Of a DNA stretch of 64,000 bases, positions 24,657 through 33,096 are shown piece after piece (the first letter of the stretch is position 1; each line of letters begins with the position of its first letter). Below the pieces are notes generated by a model. That model ran no database searches, was not told where the DNA came from, and saw only the letters and a list, made by a program, of their open reading frames with translations. The DNA is from an uncultured Eubacteriales bacterium. GTDB lineage: Bacteria > Bacillota > Clostridia > Oscillospirales > Oscillospiraceae. Position numbers and translations under genes: made by a program. The stretch lies in NCBI GenBank assembly GCA_900549475.1, contig UROF01000003.1:121284-185283 (forward strand). Direction: 5' to 3'.

Positions 24657-26563
24657 CCCTCTGCCTCCTCGCTGAGCTGCTCCCAGCGCTCCATCAGCGT
24701 CAGAAGCTCCTCATCCATCTGCTCCTTTTCCGCATAGAGGGCACTGTATTTCTCATAGTCACAGGCGTTGGCCTCCAGCTCCGCCTCCTTGTCCTTGATG
24801 GCGGCCTCCAGCTTGTCGATCTCCCGCTGGACGATGGTCAGCTGCTTGCGGGCAGCCTGCTGGGCCTTGCCGCCCCGCTGGACGGCGGCCTTTTCCTTGG
24901 CCGCCAGCTTGTCCGCTGCCTTTTTCTCCTCCCGGGCCTTCTCCTGGGCCAGAGCCTTCTGCCGCTCCTTGATCTCCCGATAGCGCTGGAAAGACACCGG
25001 ATAGTCGGTAATAACACCGTTTTCCAGTTCCCAAACCCGGGTAGCAAAGCGGTTGATGAAGTAGCGGTCATGGCTGACGAAGAGGAGGGCCCCCTCGTAG
25101 GCCTCCACCGCCTCCTCGATCCACTCCCGGCTGGCGATGTCCAGGTGGTTGGTGGGCTCGTCCAGCACCAGGAGGTTGATCTCATCATCCATCAGCATGC
25201 ACAGCCGCAGCCGGCTCTGCTCGCCGCCGGAGAGGACAGACACGCTCTTAAACACGTCCTCCCCCCGGAAGTTGAAGGCCCCCAGCCGGTCCCGGGCCGC
25301 CTGGGTGGTCATGCCCCGCTTGGCGTAGAGCATGGTGTCCACCAGATTCCGCCGGGGATCGTCGAAGTGGATGATCTGGGGCAGGTAGGCGCAGCGCACA
25401 GTAGGACCGTACTTCACCCGGCCCTCGTCGGGCTGCTCCTCCCCCATCAGTATTTTTAATAATGTAGATTTTCCCACGCCGTTGTCCCCCAGCAGGGCGA
25501 TCCGCTCGCCGCCCTCCATCCGGAGGTCCACATCGTGGAACAGCACCCGGTCTCCGAAGCACTTGCCCAGGGACTTGATCTCCATGACCTCGTCCCCCAG
25601 GAGCTCCATCTCTCCGAAGCGGCTGGTCATGGTCCGGGCCTTGTCGGGCCGCTGGGTCTGCTGGATGCGGGCGATCCGCTTCTCAATGGAGAAGGCCCGC
25701 TTGTGGAGGAGCTCCGTATTGTGCTCGTGCATCCGCTTGGCGGTCTCCGTCAGGCGCTGGATCTCTGCCTGCTCCTTCTCATAGCGGCGCATCCGCTCCA
25801 GATACCGCTTCTCCTTTTCGATGGCATAAAAGCTGTAGTTGCCGGAGTAGAACTCCGCCTTGCCATCGGAAATCTCGATGACCCTTGTGATGGTCCGGTC
25901 CAGGAAGTACCGGTCATGGCTGATGGTGACCACAGTGCCCTTGAAGCGGTGGACATACTCCTCCAGCCACTCCACAGCGTGGAGGTCCAGGTGGTTGGTG
26001 GGCTCATCCAGCAGCAGGATATCTGTATCCTCCAGAATGAGCCGTCCCAGGTTCACCCGGGTCTTTTCCCCGCCGGAGAGGCTGTCAAAAAGCTGAGCGC
26101 GCATCTCCGGGGGAATGGAGAGGCCGTTGGCCACCTTGTTGACGGCGGTCTCCGTGTCGTAGCCGCCGATGCCCTCGAATTTGGCAGACAGTTCCCCGTA
26201 CCGCTTCAGCGTCAATTCGCTGCTGTCCCCGGCGGCCATGGCGGCAGCCAGCCGCTCCATCTCCTCCGCCAGCTTTTGATGGCGGGAGAAGGCGGTGTTC
26301 AGCACGTCCTCCACAGTGAAGCCCACCGGGTACACCGGGATCTGGGAGATGAGCCCCAAGCGGCGGCCCTTGGCAATGACCACCTCGCCTTCGTCATAAT
26401 CCATCTCCCCGGTGAGGATCTTGAAGAGGGTGGACTTTCCCGCGCCGTTGCGGCCCAGAAGGCCCACCCGCTCCCCGGTCTCTACCTGGAACGTGATACC
26501 ATCCAGTATATTATTTCCGATCTCAAAGGACTTGACTAGTCCGCTTACACTGATCTCTGTCAT
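24653..26563 (-). CDS. ABC-F family ATPase
   Basis: A 636-residue soluble protein with two ABC domains and no membrane segments. The first has GRNGAGKSTLFKIL (Walker A), LSGGEKTRVNLG and DILLLDEPTNHLDL; the second has GDNGVGKSTLLKIL, LSGGEQSRLRL and LVLDEPTNHLDI. A charged linker (about 240-300) and a C-terminal Lys/Glu/Ala coiled coil (about 535-636) complete the ABC-F plan. Members act on the ribosome, as translation factors or antibiotic protectors; nothing here decides which. Confidence 0.93.
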   Translation of the reverse strand: MTEISVSGLVKSFEIGNNILDGITFQVETGERVGLLGRNGAGKSTLFKILTGEMDYDEGEVVIAKGRRLGLISQIPVYPVGFTVEDVLNTAFSRHQKLAEEMERLAAAMAAGDSSELTLKRYGELSAKFEGIGGYDTETAVNKVANGLSIPPEMRAQLFDSLSGGEKTRVNLGRLILEDTDILLLDEPTNHLDLHAVEWLEEYVHRFKGTVVTISHDRYFLDRTITRVIEISDGKAEFYSGNYSFYAIEKEKRYLERMRRYEKEQAEIQRLTETAKRMHEHNTELLHKRAFSIEKRIARIQQTQRPDKARTMTSRFGEMELLGDEVMEIKSLGKCFGDRVLFHDVDLRMEGGERIALLGDNGVGKSTLLKILMGEEQPDEGRVKYGPTVRCAYLPQIIHFDDPRRNLVDTMLYAKRGMTTQAARDRLGAFNFRGEDVFKSVSVLSGGEQSRLRLCMLMDDEINLLVLDEPTNHLDIASREWIEEAVEAYEGALLFVSHDRYFINRFATRVWELENGVITDYPVSFQRYREIKERQKALAQEKAREEKKAADKLAAKEKAAVQRGGKAQQAARKQLTIVQREIDKLEAAIKDKEAELEANACDYEKYSALYAEKEQMDEELLTLMERWEQLSEEAEG

Positions 26564-26599
26564 GGTTTCTCTCTCTGCTCCCCAAAATGGGGACGTTAC

Positions 26600-27982
26600 T
26601 TAGTCTTTAAAATCGTACTCCCGCAGGAAGTCCGCCACCAGGTCGAACCGTCCGGAGAAATGGGATGCCTTCAGCAGAAGGGCAGCGCCCGGCGTATAGG
26701 CCGCCAGCAGGTCGTCATAGGCCTCCTTCTTGTCGGCGTACCAGCGCACATCAGGGCAGCCTGCCTCCTTGGCAGCGGGGACCATATACTCCTTGCAGAA
26801 GGGGCCTACCGCCAGCAGCATATCAATGCCCAGCTCCCCCAGAAGCTGTCCCATGGCCCGGTGGCCCGGCTCCGTGGCGGCGCCCAGCTCCTTCATATCT
26901 CCCAGCATGGCGATGCGCTTGCCGCAGTCCGTCTTGGCCAGAATGCGGATGGCCGCCCCCATGGACTGGGGGTTGGCGTTGTAGCTGTCGTTGAGGAGGA
27001 TACGGCCGCCCTTCAGGCGCTCCACCCGCATCCGCTCTCCGGCGGGCTGGTAGGCGCTGACACCCTGGCAGATCTCCTCCCTGGTGAGGCCCAATCGCTC
27101 GCCGATGGCTGCCGCCATAGAGGCGGCGTAGATCATGTGGACGCCGGGTGCGGGGATGGACAGCGGATAGGTCTCCTTTTCGGTGCGGACGGTGCAGCGC
27201 ACACCCTCCACCCCCAGGTCCTCCACGTTCTCCACCCGGACATTGCAGTTCTCCCCCATTCCGCAGCGGAGTGTCTCGAAGGGCAGCGTCACGGTATTGA
27301 GCATCTCATCGTCACCGTTGAGGATGGCCACACCGCCGGGGCGCAAATTCTCAAAAATCTCACACTTGGCCCGCAGGATGGCCTCCTTGCTGCCCAGGTA
27401 CTCCATATGGGCCTCACCGATATTGCCGATGACGGCAAAGTCAGGCTGCACCATCTCTCCCATGTTCCGGATCTGGCCGGGGGCATCCATGCCGGTCTCG
27501 ATGACCGCCGCCTGATGCTCAGGCGCCAGTTCCAGCATGATCAGGGGGGTTCCGATGTCGCCGTTGAAGTTGCCCTTGGTCTTGAGCACGTTCAGCTTCT
27601 GGGAGAGGACCGTGGCGATCATCTCCTTGATGGTGGTCTTACCGGTACTGCCGGTGACCTGTACCACCGGCAGGTTGAACTGTCCCCGGTACCACTGGGC
27701 CAGGTCCTTCATGGCCCGCTTGGTATCGGGCACCTGGATATAGGTCTTATCCGGCCGCAGATTTTCCGGCAGCCGGGCGCAGAAGCATCCGGAGGCTCCC
27801 GCCTCCAGGGCCTTGTCAATAAAATCGTGGCCGTCAAATTTCTCCCCCACAATGGGTACGAACCACACGCCAGGGGTGATCTGCCGGCTGTCGGTGGACA
27901 GGGCAGTAACCGTCAGCGCCGCATCTCCATATAACGTTCCGTTGGTGGCCTCTCTCATCTGGGCAGCGGTAACAGGCAGCAT
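26600..27982 (-). CDS. murF: UDP-N-acetylmuramoyl-tripeptide:D-alanyl-D-alanine ligase
   Basis: A 460-residue Mur ligase adding D-Ala-D-Ala to the UDP-MurNAc tripeptide, the last cytoplasmic step of the peptidoglycan nucleotide precursor. The ATP loop is VTGSTGKTTIKEMI; KTKGNFNGDIGTPL, IGNIGEAHMEYLGS and LLNDSYNANPQSM are the other family signatures. The start at 27982 was chosen because AAAGGAG precedes it. It follows ddl, which makes its D-Ala-D-Ala substrate. Confidence 0.96.
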   Translation of the reverse strand: MLPVTAAQMREATNGTLYGDAALTVTALSTDSRQITPGVWFVPIVGEKFDGHDFIDKALEAGASGCFCARLPENLRPDKTYIQVPDTKRAMKDLAQWYRGQFNLPVVQVTGSTGKTTIKEMIATVLSQKLNVLKTKGNFNGDIGTPLIMLELAPEHQAAVIETGMDAPGQIRNMGEMVQPDFAVIGNIGEAHMEYLGSKEAILRAKCEIFENLRPGGVAILNGDDEMLNTVTLPFETLRCGMGENCNVRVENVEDLGVEGVRCTVRTEKETYPLSIPAPGVHMIYAASMAAAIGERLGLTREEICQGVSAYQPAGERMRVERLKGGRILLNDSYNANPQSMGAAIRILAKTDCGKRIAMLGDMKELGAATEPGHRAMGQLLGELGIDMLLAVGPFCKEYMVPAAKEAGCPDVRWYADKKEAYDDLLAAYTPGAALLLKASHFSGRFDLVADFLREYDFKD

Positions 27983-28055
27983 ATGTTTTTCTCCTTTCGC
28001 CGCAAAGCGGCTGTCCACGGGGCTCTGCAGCCGATGGGCGCGGCCCCTTGTTCCT

Positions 28056-29117
28056 TCAGCGTCCCGCCTGACGGGCGGCCAGCGACTGCTCCAGGATCTC
28101 CTGGCACAAAGCGTCGTAATCCATCCCTGCGGCGGCAGCCTCCTTGGGCAGAAGGCTGGCCGGGGTCATCCCCGGCAGGGTATTGATCTCCAGGCACCAA
28201 GGGCGCCCATCACCATCCAAAATAAAATCCGCTCTTGAGTAAGCAGTAAGCCCCAGAGCCCGGTGCAGCCGCAGCGTGGCCTCCCCCATGGTCCGCCACT
28301 GCTGCTTTGTCACCGGCGCGGGACAGATCTCCAGACTTCCGCCCTCCTGATACTTGGCGGCATAATCAAAATAGGCACCGCTGCGGGGAATGATCTCCAC
28401 CGGCGGCAGGTAGTCGTTCCCCAGAACGCCTACGGCAATATCCCGGCCGAAGAGCTTCTCCTCCACGATCACATGGCCGCCGTAGCGCAAGGTATCCCGC
28501 AGGGCCGCCTCCAGTTCCTCCCGGGTATCCGGCAGGGCCACTCCCAGCGAGGACCCGCCGTTGATGATCTTCACCGCGCAGGGTACCGGCAGCTCCTCTG
28601 TCAGGCGGGGGATGTCTTTTTCATCATAGATCAGCTCCCGCCAGGGCGGCGTCAGGATCCCTACACGCTCCATCATCTGCTTGGCCACCGCTTTATTCAT
28701 GGCCATACCGGAAGCCAGGTAGCCGGAGCCGGTGTAAGGAACACCCAGCAGATCAAAGGCCGCCTGGACCCGGCCATCCTCGCCGCACTCCCCATGGAGC
28801 CCCAAAAACACCACATCCGCCGCGGTACAAGCCTCCAGCACGCCGGGCCCGAAAAGCCGGGACGACTGATCCGCCCGGCTGCGGCGCACCGCCTCCAGAT
28901 CCGGCGCCTCCGACTGGATGGATACCTCTCCGCACAGGCCGTCCGGCGCGTCAAATACGTCCCGTTCCCGACCGCTGTATTCCGGGATTCCCAGATACAT
29001 ATCCACCAGAACGGCACGGTGTCCTTTGTTCCTCAGGGCGCGGCAGATACCGGTGCCGGACACCAGGGAGACCTGGCGCTCCGGCGACAGCCCGCCGGCC
29101 AATACTACAATATTCAA
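28056..29117 (-). CDS. ddl: D-alanine--D-alanine ligase
   Basis: A 353-residue ATP-grasp ligase. Signatures are GGLSPERQVSLVSG near the N-terminus, FLGLHGECGEDGRVQ, GSGYLASGMAMNK, VKIINGGSSLGVAL and LEINTLPGMTPASLLP. It starts with TTG at 29117, preceded by AAGGAG; no nearby ATG in frame has a ribosome site. The residue in the second-subsite region after IYDEKD differs from both the Van and standard Tyr patterns, but the overall length and motifs favour ordinary Ddl. First gene of the nine-gene minus-strand run, behind a good promoter. Confidence 0.93.
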   Translation of the reverse strand: MNIVVLAGGLSPERQVSLVSGTGICRALRNKGHRAVLVDMYLGIPEYSGRERDVFDAPDGLCGEVSIQSEAPDLEAVRRSRADQSSRLFGPGVLEACTAADVVFLGLHGECGEDGRVQAAFDLLGVPYTGSGYLASGMAMNKAVAKQMMERVGILTPPWRELIYDEKDIPRLTEELPVPCAVKIINGGSSLGVALPDTREELEAALRDTLRYGGHVIVEEKLFGRDIAVGVLGNDYLPPVEIIPRSGAYFDYAAKYQEGGSLEICPAPVTKQQWRTMGEATLRLHRALGLTAYSRADFILDGDGRPWCLEINTLPGMTPASLLPKEAAAAGMDYDALCQEILEQSLAARQAGR

Positions 29118-29166
29118 ATAGGTAACGCTCCTTATTTCGGTCTTTGCCTAAGGCAATACAGAGTAT

Positions 29167-29195
29167 AGTATAGCATGGAGTACCGGAAAATACAA
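29167..29195 (-). promoter_or_regulatory. Promoter of the ddl-murF run
   Basis: Minus-strand TTGTAT (29195-29190) and TATACT (29172-29167) with a 17-base spacer; a second TATACT copy overlaps it (29167-29162). Confidence 0.75.
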
Positions 29196-29253
29196 CCATA
29201 CGGTCGAAATCCCCCCATTCTTTTCCCCCACCTGTCACATCCGCTCCGCGATT

Positions 29254-29280
29254 TTAGCACTCCCGATGTTCGAGTGCTAA
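29254..29280 (+). promoter_or_regulatory. CIRCE operator (HrcA site) before hsp20
   Basis: Perfect CIRCE: TTAGCACTC (29254-29262), nine bases, GAGTGCTAA (29272-29280). It is the binding site of the heat-shock repressor HrcA. A block just after it (GTTAACAGTTCGGTCATAAT) is nearly repeated at the htpG CIRCE, pointing to a shared promoter segment. Confidence 0.97.
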
Positions 29281-29399
29281 AGTTAACAGTTCGGTCATAA
29301 TTTCCGCTATATTTGTTCATAAATCAGGGGCAGAATAAAGGCATAAAAAGAAAGAGAAAAGAGAGCGAGGCCAATGGAACACCGATAGACAATAACGAA

Positions 29400-29456
29400 G
29401 CCGCTGGAAGGCGGCCAACCGGATCGCCCGTACGGGCACCATGGAGCAGCAGCTCC
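29400..29456 (+). other. Structured 5' leader of hsp20: three consecutive small hairpins
   Basis: The roughly 220-base space between CIRCE and the hsp20 start holds three back-to-back stems: GCCGC/GCGGC (29400-29415), GCCCG/CGGGC (29426-29437) and GGAGC/GCTCC (29443-29456), then an AU-rich stretch ending at the TGGAGG ribosome site. It is a plausible structured or temperature-sensitive leader; no specific thermometer family was identified. Confidence 0.45.
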
Positions 29457-29504
29457 CCAATAAAATTGTTATAAAAATATTTTTCTTATATGGAGGTTTG
29501 ACTT

Positions 29505-29930
29505 ATGTTTGAACTGATGCCTTTTGGTCGTAATGATTTGTATCATCCCTTCCGTGATCTGGAAAATCTGGAGCGCAGCTTCTTCTCCGGCAAGGAGCTG
29601 GGCAGCTTCAAGACCGATATCAAGGATACCGGTGATGCCTATGTTCTGGAAGCTGACCTGCCCGGTGTGAAGAAGGAAGATATCCACATCGACATCGACG
29701 GCGACTACCTCTCCATCACCGCTCAGCGCAACAGCGAGAAGAGTGAAAAGGACAAGGAGGGCAACTACATCCGCTGCGAGCGGTCCTATGGTTCCTTCTC
29801 CCGGAGCTTTGATATCTCCGGCGTCAAGGCTGAGGATATCTCCGCTGCCTTTGATAACGGCGTGCTGACCCTGACTATGCCCAAGCGTGAGGCCACGGTA
29901 CCTACCGCCCGTCGTCTGGAAATCCAGTAA
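29505..29930 (+). CDS. Hsp20/alpha-crystallin small heat-shock protein
   Basis: A 141-residue ATP-independent holdase chaperone. The alpha-crystallin domain spans about residues 35-135, with VLEADLPGVKKEDIHI, YLSITAQRNSEKSEKD, GSFSRSFDISGV and the edge strand AAFDNGVLTLTMPKR. The N-terminal MFELMPFGRNDLYHPF segment is the usual oligomerisation arm. It has a TGGAGG site, is controlled by a CIRCE and ends at a strong terminator, so it is a single-gene heat-shock unit next to htpG. Confidence 0.95.
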   Translation: MFELMPFGRNDLYHPFRDLENLERSFFSGKELGSFKTDIKDTGDAYVLEADLPGVKKEDIHIDIDGDYLSITAQRNSEKSEKDKEGNYIRCERSYGSFSRSFDISGVKAEDISAAFDNGVLTLTMPKREATVPTARRLEIQ

Positions 29931-29967
29931 TGTCATTTCTCTGGGGGCTTTTCCCCCAGGGCACCAG

Positions 29968-30000
29968 AGCCCGCGCCGGGGTTTCCCGGCGCGGGCTTCT
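29968..30000 (+). terminator. Terminator of hsp20
   Basis: A perfect 13-bp GC-rich stem with a 4-base loop (29981-29984), followed by TCTTCTTG. A smaller hairpin (29941-29959) lies just before it. Confidence 0.85.
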
Positions 30001-30016
30001 TCTTGTATCTGCAATT

Positions 30017-30043
30017 TTAGCACTCTTTTTATTCGAGTGCTAA
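30017..30043 (+). promoter_or_regulatory. CIRCE operator (HrcA site) before htpG
   Basis: Perfect arms TTAGCACTC (30017-30025) and GAGTGCTAA (30035-30043) around nine bases. The next 20 bases (GTTTACAGTTTGGTCATACT) match the block after the hsp20 CIRCE in all but three positions. Confidence 0.97.
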
Positions 30044-30159
30044 TGTTTACAGTTTGGTCATACTCTGTTCACAATTTCCCTGCATGATAGGGCCAGTAAA
30101 TTTATCGGGCCGCCCCAGTCATTTCTGGAGGGCCCGCAACAGGAGGCTTACCAACAACC

Positions 30160-32043
30160 ATGGAAAAGGAACAATTTCAGGCAGAATCCAAGCGGCTGCT
30201 GGATCTGATGATCAACTCCATCTATACCCATAAGGAGATCTTCCTCCGGGAGATCATCTCCAACGCCAGCGATGCCATCGACAAGCTCTGCTATCAGTCC
30301 CTCACGGATGAAAACGTAGGCATGAAGCGGGAGGATTTCCGCATCCACATTCAGGCCGATCCGGAGAGCCGTACCCTCACGGTCAGTGATAATGGTATCG
30401 GTATGGACGAGGCGGATCTGGAGAAGAATCTAGGCGTCATCGCTTCCAGCGGCACTTACCAGTTCCGCCAGGAGGTGGACAAGGACGCCGAGGACGTGGG
30501 CGTCATCGGCCAGTTCGGCGTGGGCTTCTACTCCGCCTTCATGGTGGCCGACCACATCACGGTCATTACCCGGAAATACGGCGCTGACAAGGCCTGCCGT
30601 TGGGAGAGCGAGGGTGCCGACGGCTACACCATCACTCTCTGTGACCGCGACAGCGTGGGTACCGACATCATCATGCACATCAAGCCCGACACCGAGGAGG
30701 AGAAGTACAGCGAGTATCTGGAGGAGTACACCCTCCGCAACCTGGTGAAGAAATACTCCGACTATATCCGCTGGCCCATCCGCATGGAGGTCACCAAGTC
30801 CCGGAAGAAGGAGGGCTGCCCGGAGGACAAGCCCGAGTACGAGGACTACAAGGAGGAGGAGACCCTCAACAGCATGGTGCCCCTGTGGCAGCGCCGCAAG
30901 AGCGATGTGACCCGGGAGGAGTACGACAAGTTCTACCAGGAGAAATTCGGGGACTTTACCAAGCCCCAGTCCGTCATCACCGTGTCCGCTGAGGGCCAGG
31001 TGTCCTACAAGGCCCTGCTGTACATCCCCGGCCGTCCTCCCTTTGACTACTACACCAGTGACTATGAGCGGGGACTCCAGCTCTACTCCTCCGGTGTGAT
31101 GATCATGGACAAGTGCCCGGATCTCATCGGCGAGCACTTCGGCTTTGTGAAGGGCGTGGTAGACTCCCCGGATCTGAGCCTCAACATCTCCCGTGAACTG
31201 CTCCAGCATGACCGCCAGCTCAAGCTCATGGCCGCCAACATTGAAAAGAAGGTCAAGGGCGAGCTGGAACGGCTGCTGAAAGAGGACCGTGAGGGCTATG
31301 AGAAGTTCTTCAAGAACTTCGGCCGCCAGCTGAAGATCGGCTGCCTCAACAATTACGGCGCCAAGCGGGATCTGCTCCAGGATCTGCTGCTGTTCTACTC
31401 CTCCACAGAGAAGAAGATGGTCACGCTCCAGGAGTATGTGGACCGGATGCCGGAGAGCCAGAAGTACATCTACTACGCCGCCGGCGAGAATGTGGCCATG
31501 ATGGACAACCTGCCCCAGACCGAGCTGCTGCGGGAGCGGAACATGGAGATCCTCTATCTCACCGACCAGCCCGACGAGCTGCTTATGGAGATCCTTCGCG
31601 AGTACAAGGGCAAGGAGCTGCGCTCCGCCATTGACGGCGACCTGGGTCTGGACGATCTGCCGGAGACCAAGGAGAAGGACGAGGAGTCCAAGGATGCCTT
31701 TGCCTTTATCAAGGAGGCCCTGGACGGCGAAGTGGACGAGGTCCGTGCCTCCCGGAAGCTGAAAACTCACCCCGTGTGCCTCACCAGCGGTGAGGGCGTC
31801 AGCTTTGAGATGGAGCGCTACTTCTCCGTGGCCCAGCCGGAAATGGGTATCAAGGCCAAGCGTATTCTGGAGATCAATGTGGATCACCCCGCTTTTGCCG
31901 CTCTGGAGGCCGCCCGTACCGCCGATCCGGAGAAGGCAAAGAAGTACGCCCGAGTTCTCCTCAACCAGGCAAAGCTGATCGCCGGTCTGCCCATCGACGA
32001 CCCCTCCGGCTACACGGACCTTCTGTGCAGCCTGTGGAACTGA
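30160..32043 (+). CDS. htpG: Molecular chaperone HtpG (bacterial Hsp90)
   Basis: A 627-residue ATP-dependent chaperone. The GHKL ATPase domain shows REIISNASDAIDKL, DNGIGMDEADLEKNLG, and GQFGVGFYSAFMVAD. The middle domain has SDYIRWPIRM and YIPGRPPFDYY; the C-terminal dimerisation domain runs to the end with no eukaryotic MEEVD tail. Length is normal for bacteria. AGGAGG lies before the ATG at slightly long spacing. CIRCE control of htpG is unusual compared with B. subtilis, where htpG is outside the HrcA regulon, but occurs in some Clostridia. Confidence 0.96.
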   Translation: MEKEQFQAESKRLLDLMINSIYTHKEIFLREIISNASDAIDKLCYQSLTDENVGMKREDFRIHIQADPESRTLTVSDNGIGMDEADLEKNLGVIASSGTYQFRQEVDKDAEDVGVIGQFGVGFYSAFMVADHITVITRKYGADKACRWESEGADGYTITLCDRDSVGTDIIMHIKPDTEEEKYSEYLEEYTLRNLVKKYSDYIRWPIRMEVTKSRKKEGCPEDKPEYEDYKEEETLNSMVPLWQRRKSDVTREEYDKFYQEKFGDFTKPQSVITVSAEGQVSYKALLYIPGRPPFDYYTSDYERGLQLYSSGVMIMDKCPDLIGEHFGFVKGVVDSPDLSLNISRELLQHDRQLKLMAANIEKKVKGELERLLKEDREGYEKFFKNFGRQLKIGCLNNYGAKRDLLQDLLLFYSSTEKKMVTLQEYVDRMPESQKYIYYAAGENVAMMDNLPQTELLRERNMEILYLTDQPDELLMEILREYKGKELRSAIDGDLGLDDLPETKEKDEESKDAFAFIKEALDGEVDEVRASRKLKTHPVCLTSGEGVSFEMERYFSVAQPEMGIKAKRILEINVDHPAFAALEAARTADPEKAKKYARVLLNQAKLIAGLPIDDPSGYTDLLCSLWN

Positions 32044-32060
32044 TCCCTTTACCCATTAAA

Positions 32061-32096
32061 AAAGAACCTGTGTCCCATAGGACACAGGTTCTTTTT
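32061..32096. terminator. Bidirectional terminator between htpG and the Gx gene
   Basis: A 15-bp perfect stem with a CATA loop; A-run and T-run on both flanks. It serves both converging genes. Confidence 0.93.
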
Positions 32097-32108
32097 GTTA
32101 TAGAACCA

Positions 32109-32606
32109 TTACATCTTGATGCGGGCAGTGATCAGGGCGCCTACCGCCCCGATGCACACCCCCGCCACGATCCCCGCGATCAGAAGCGCAGGCAGGTACC
32201 ACATCAGCTCCGCTGTACCCAGCACCGCCATGGCCACCAGGATCTGGCCGATATTGTGGAACACGCCCCCGGCAATACTGACTCCCAGCATAGAAAACTT
32301 TCCTGTCTTTTGCAGCAGCAGCATAACGACAAAGCTCAGCGCCGCTCCCGCCAGGGAATAGGCAAAACTGAAGGCATTGCCGAAGGTGAAGGTCACCAGC
32401 AGCACCCGTACCAGAGAGATCACCGCTGCCTGCCGGGGTCCCAGCCGGTACAAAGCAAAAATCACTACCAAATTGGCTAGGCCCAGCTTTACCCCCGGCA
32501 CCGCCAGTGACAGGGGTACCAGGCTCTCCAACCAGCTGAGGACCATAGCCAGCGCGATCAGCAGAGCGAATCGAGTCAACTCCCGACTGGCTTTTCCTGT
32601 GGTCAT
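32109..32606 (-). CDS. Gx transporter family membrane protein
   Basis: A 165-residue membrane protein with five hydrophobic segments covering most of its length. The N-terminal LTRFALLIALAMVLSWLESL and central GLANLVVIFALYRLGPRQA match the Gx transporter / heptaprenyl-diphosphate-synthase component I-like family, which has an ECF S-component-like fold. It follows the NusG-II gene by 15 bases; this pair recurs in Firmicutes near apbE and rnf genes. A function in isoprenoid or flavin-linked transport is unproven. Confidence 0.82.
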   Translation of the reverse strand: MTTGKASRELTRFALLIALAMVLSWLESLVPLSLAVPGVKLGLANLVVIFALYRLGPRQAAVISLVRVLLVTFTFGNAFSFAYSLAGAALSFVVMLLLQKTGKFSMLGVSIAGGVFHNIGQILVAMAVLGTAELMWYLPALLIAGIVAGVCIGAVGALITARIKM

Positions 32607-32621
32607 AACCGCTCCTCCCTT

Positions 32622-32981
32622 CTACCCTGTCACCGCATCCAGACCGTCACTACCTCCCTCGATCCGTACTACCAGATGGTGGGGCAGGCACACGATGGTC
32701 TCTCCCTCCCGGGAGATCGCTCCCGTCCGGACGCAGGTATGATCCCCGCAATTGGCCTCCACCACGGAGGCCTGCCCTCCGGAGATCTCCAGAACATTGT
32801 AGTCCTCCTCTCCGATGGTGACCGTCCGGTCCTCATCCAAGGCGTAGCGTCCCACCTCCTGGCCGTCCACCGTAACGACAGCCCAGGCCCCGCTGCTGCC
32901 CGGGCGGGTAAAAAACCACACCGCTGCCGTCAACAACAGCACCACTGCCGCCAGCAGCAGATCATATCGATACCGTTTCAT
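32622..32981 (-). CDS. NusG domain II-containing membrane-anchored protein
   Basis: A 119-residue protein with one N-terminal helix (about residues 8-27, hydrophobic, signal-anchor-like) and an extracytoplasmic NusG domain II (about 33-118). The domain holds two cysteines in ANCGDHTCVRTGAIS, a conserved CxxxxC-like pair of this family, then ETIVCLPHHLVVRI. It is not the transcription factor NusG. The paired Gx transporter gene and the divergent apbE suggest envelope redox or flavin metabolism. Confidence 0.85.
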   Translation of the reverse strand: MKRYRYDLLLAAVVLLLTAAVWFFTRPGSSGAWAVVTVDGQEVGRYALDEDRTVTIGEEDYNVLEISGGQASVVEANCGDHTCVRTGAISREGETIVCLPHHLVVRIEGGSDGLDAVTG

Positions 32982-33096
32982 CTCTTCCCGCCCCCTTGTA
33001 AAGCTGCGGATTTGGTGTATACTATTTTTATTATAGTTACTATCATCTGTACTTTTCGATTATACCAGCGCCGCAACAACGGCGCAAGGAGAACCT

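Noticed and set aside
24653..26563. Calling the ABC-F gene an antibiotic-resistance determinant
   Set aside because: The linker between the ATPase domains does not resemble a known resistance subgroup clearly enough, and the gene sits among housekeeping genes.
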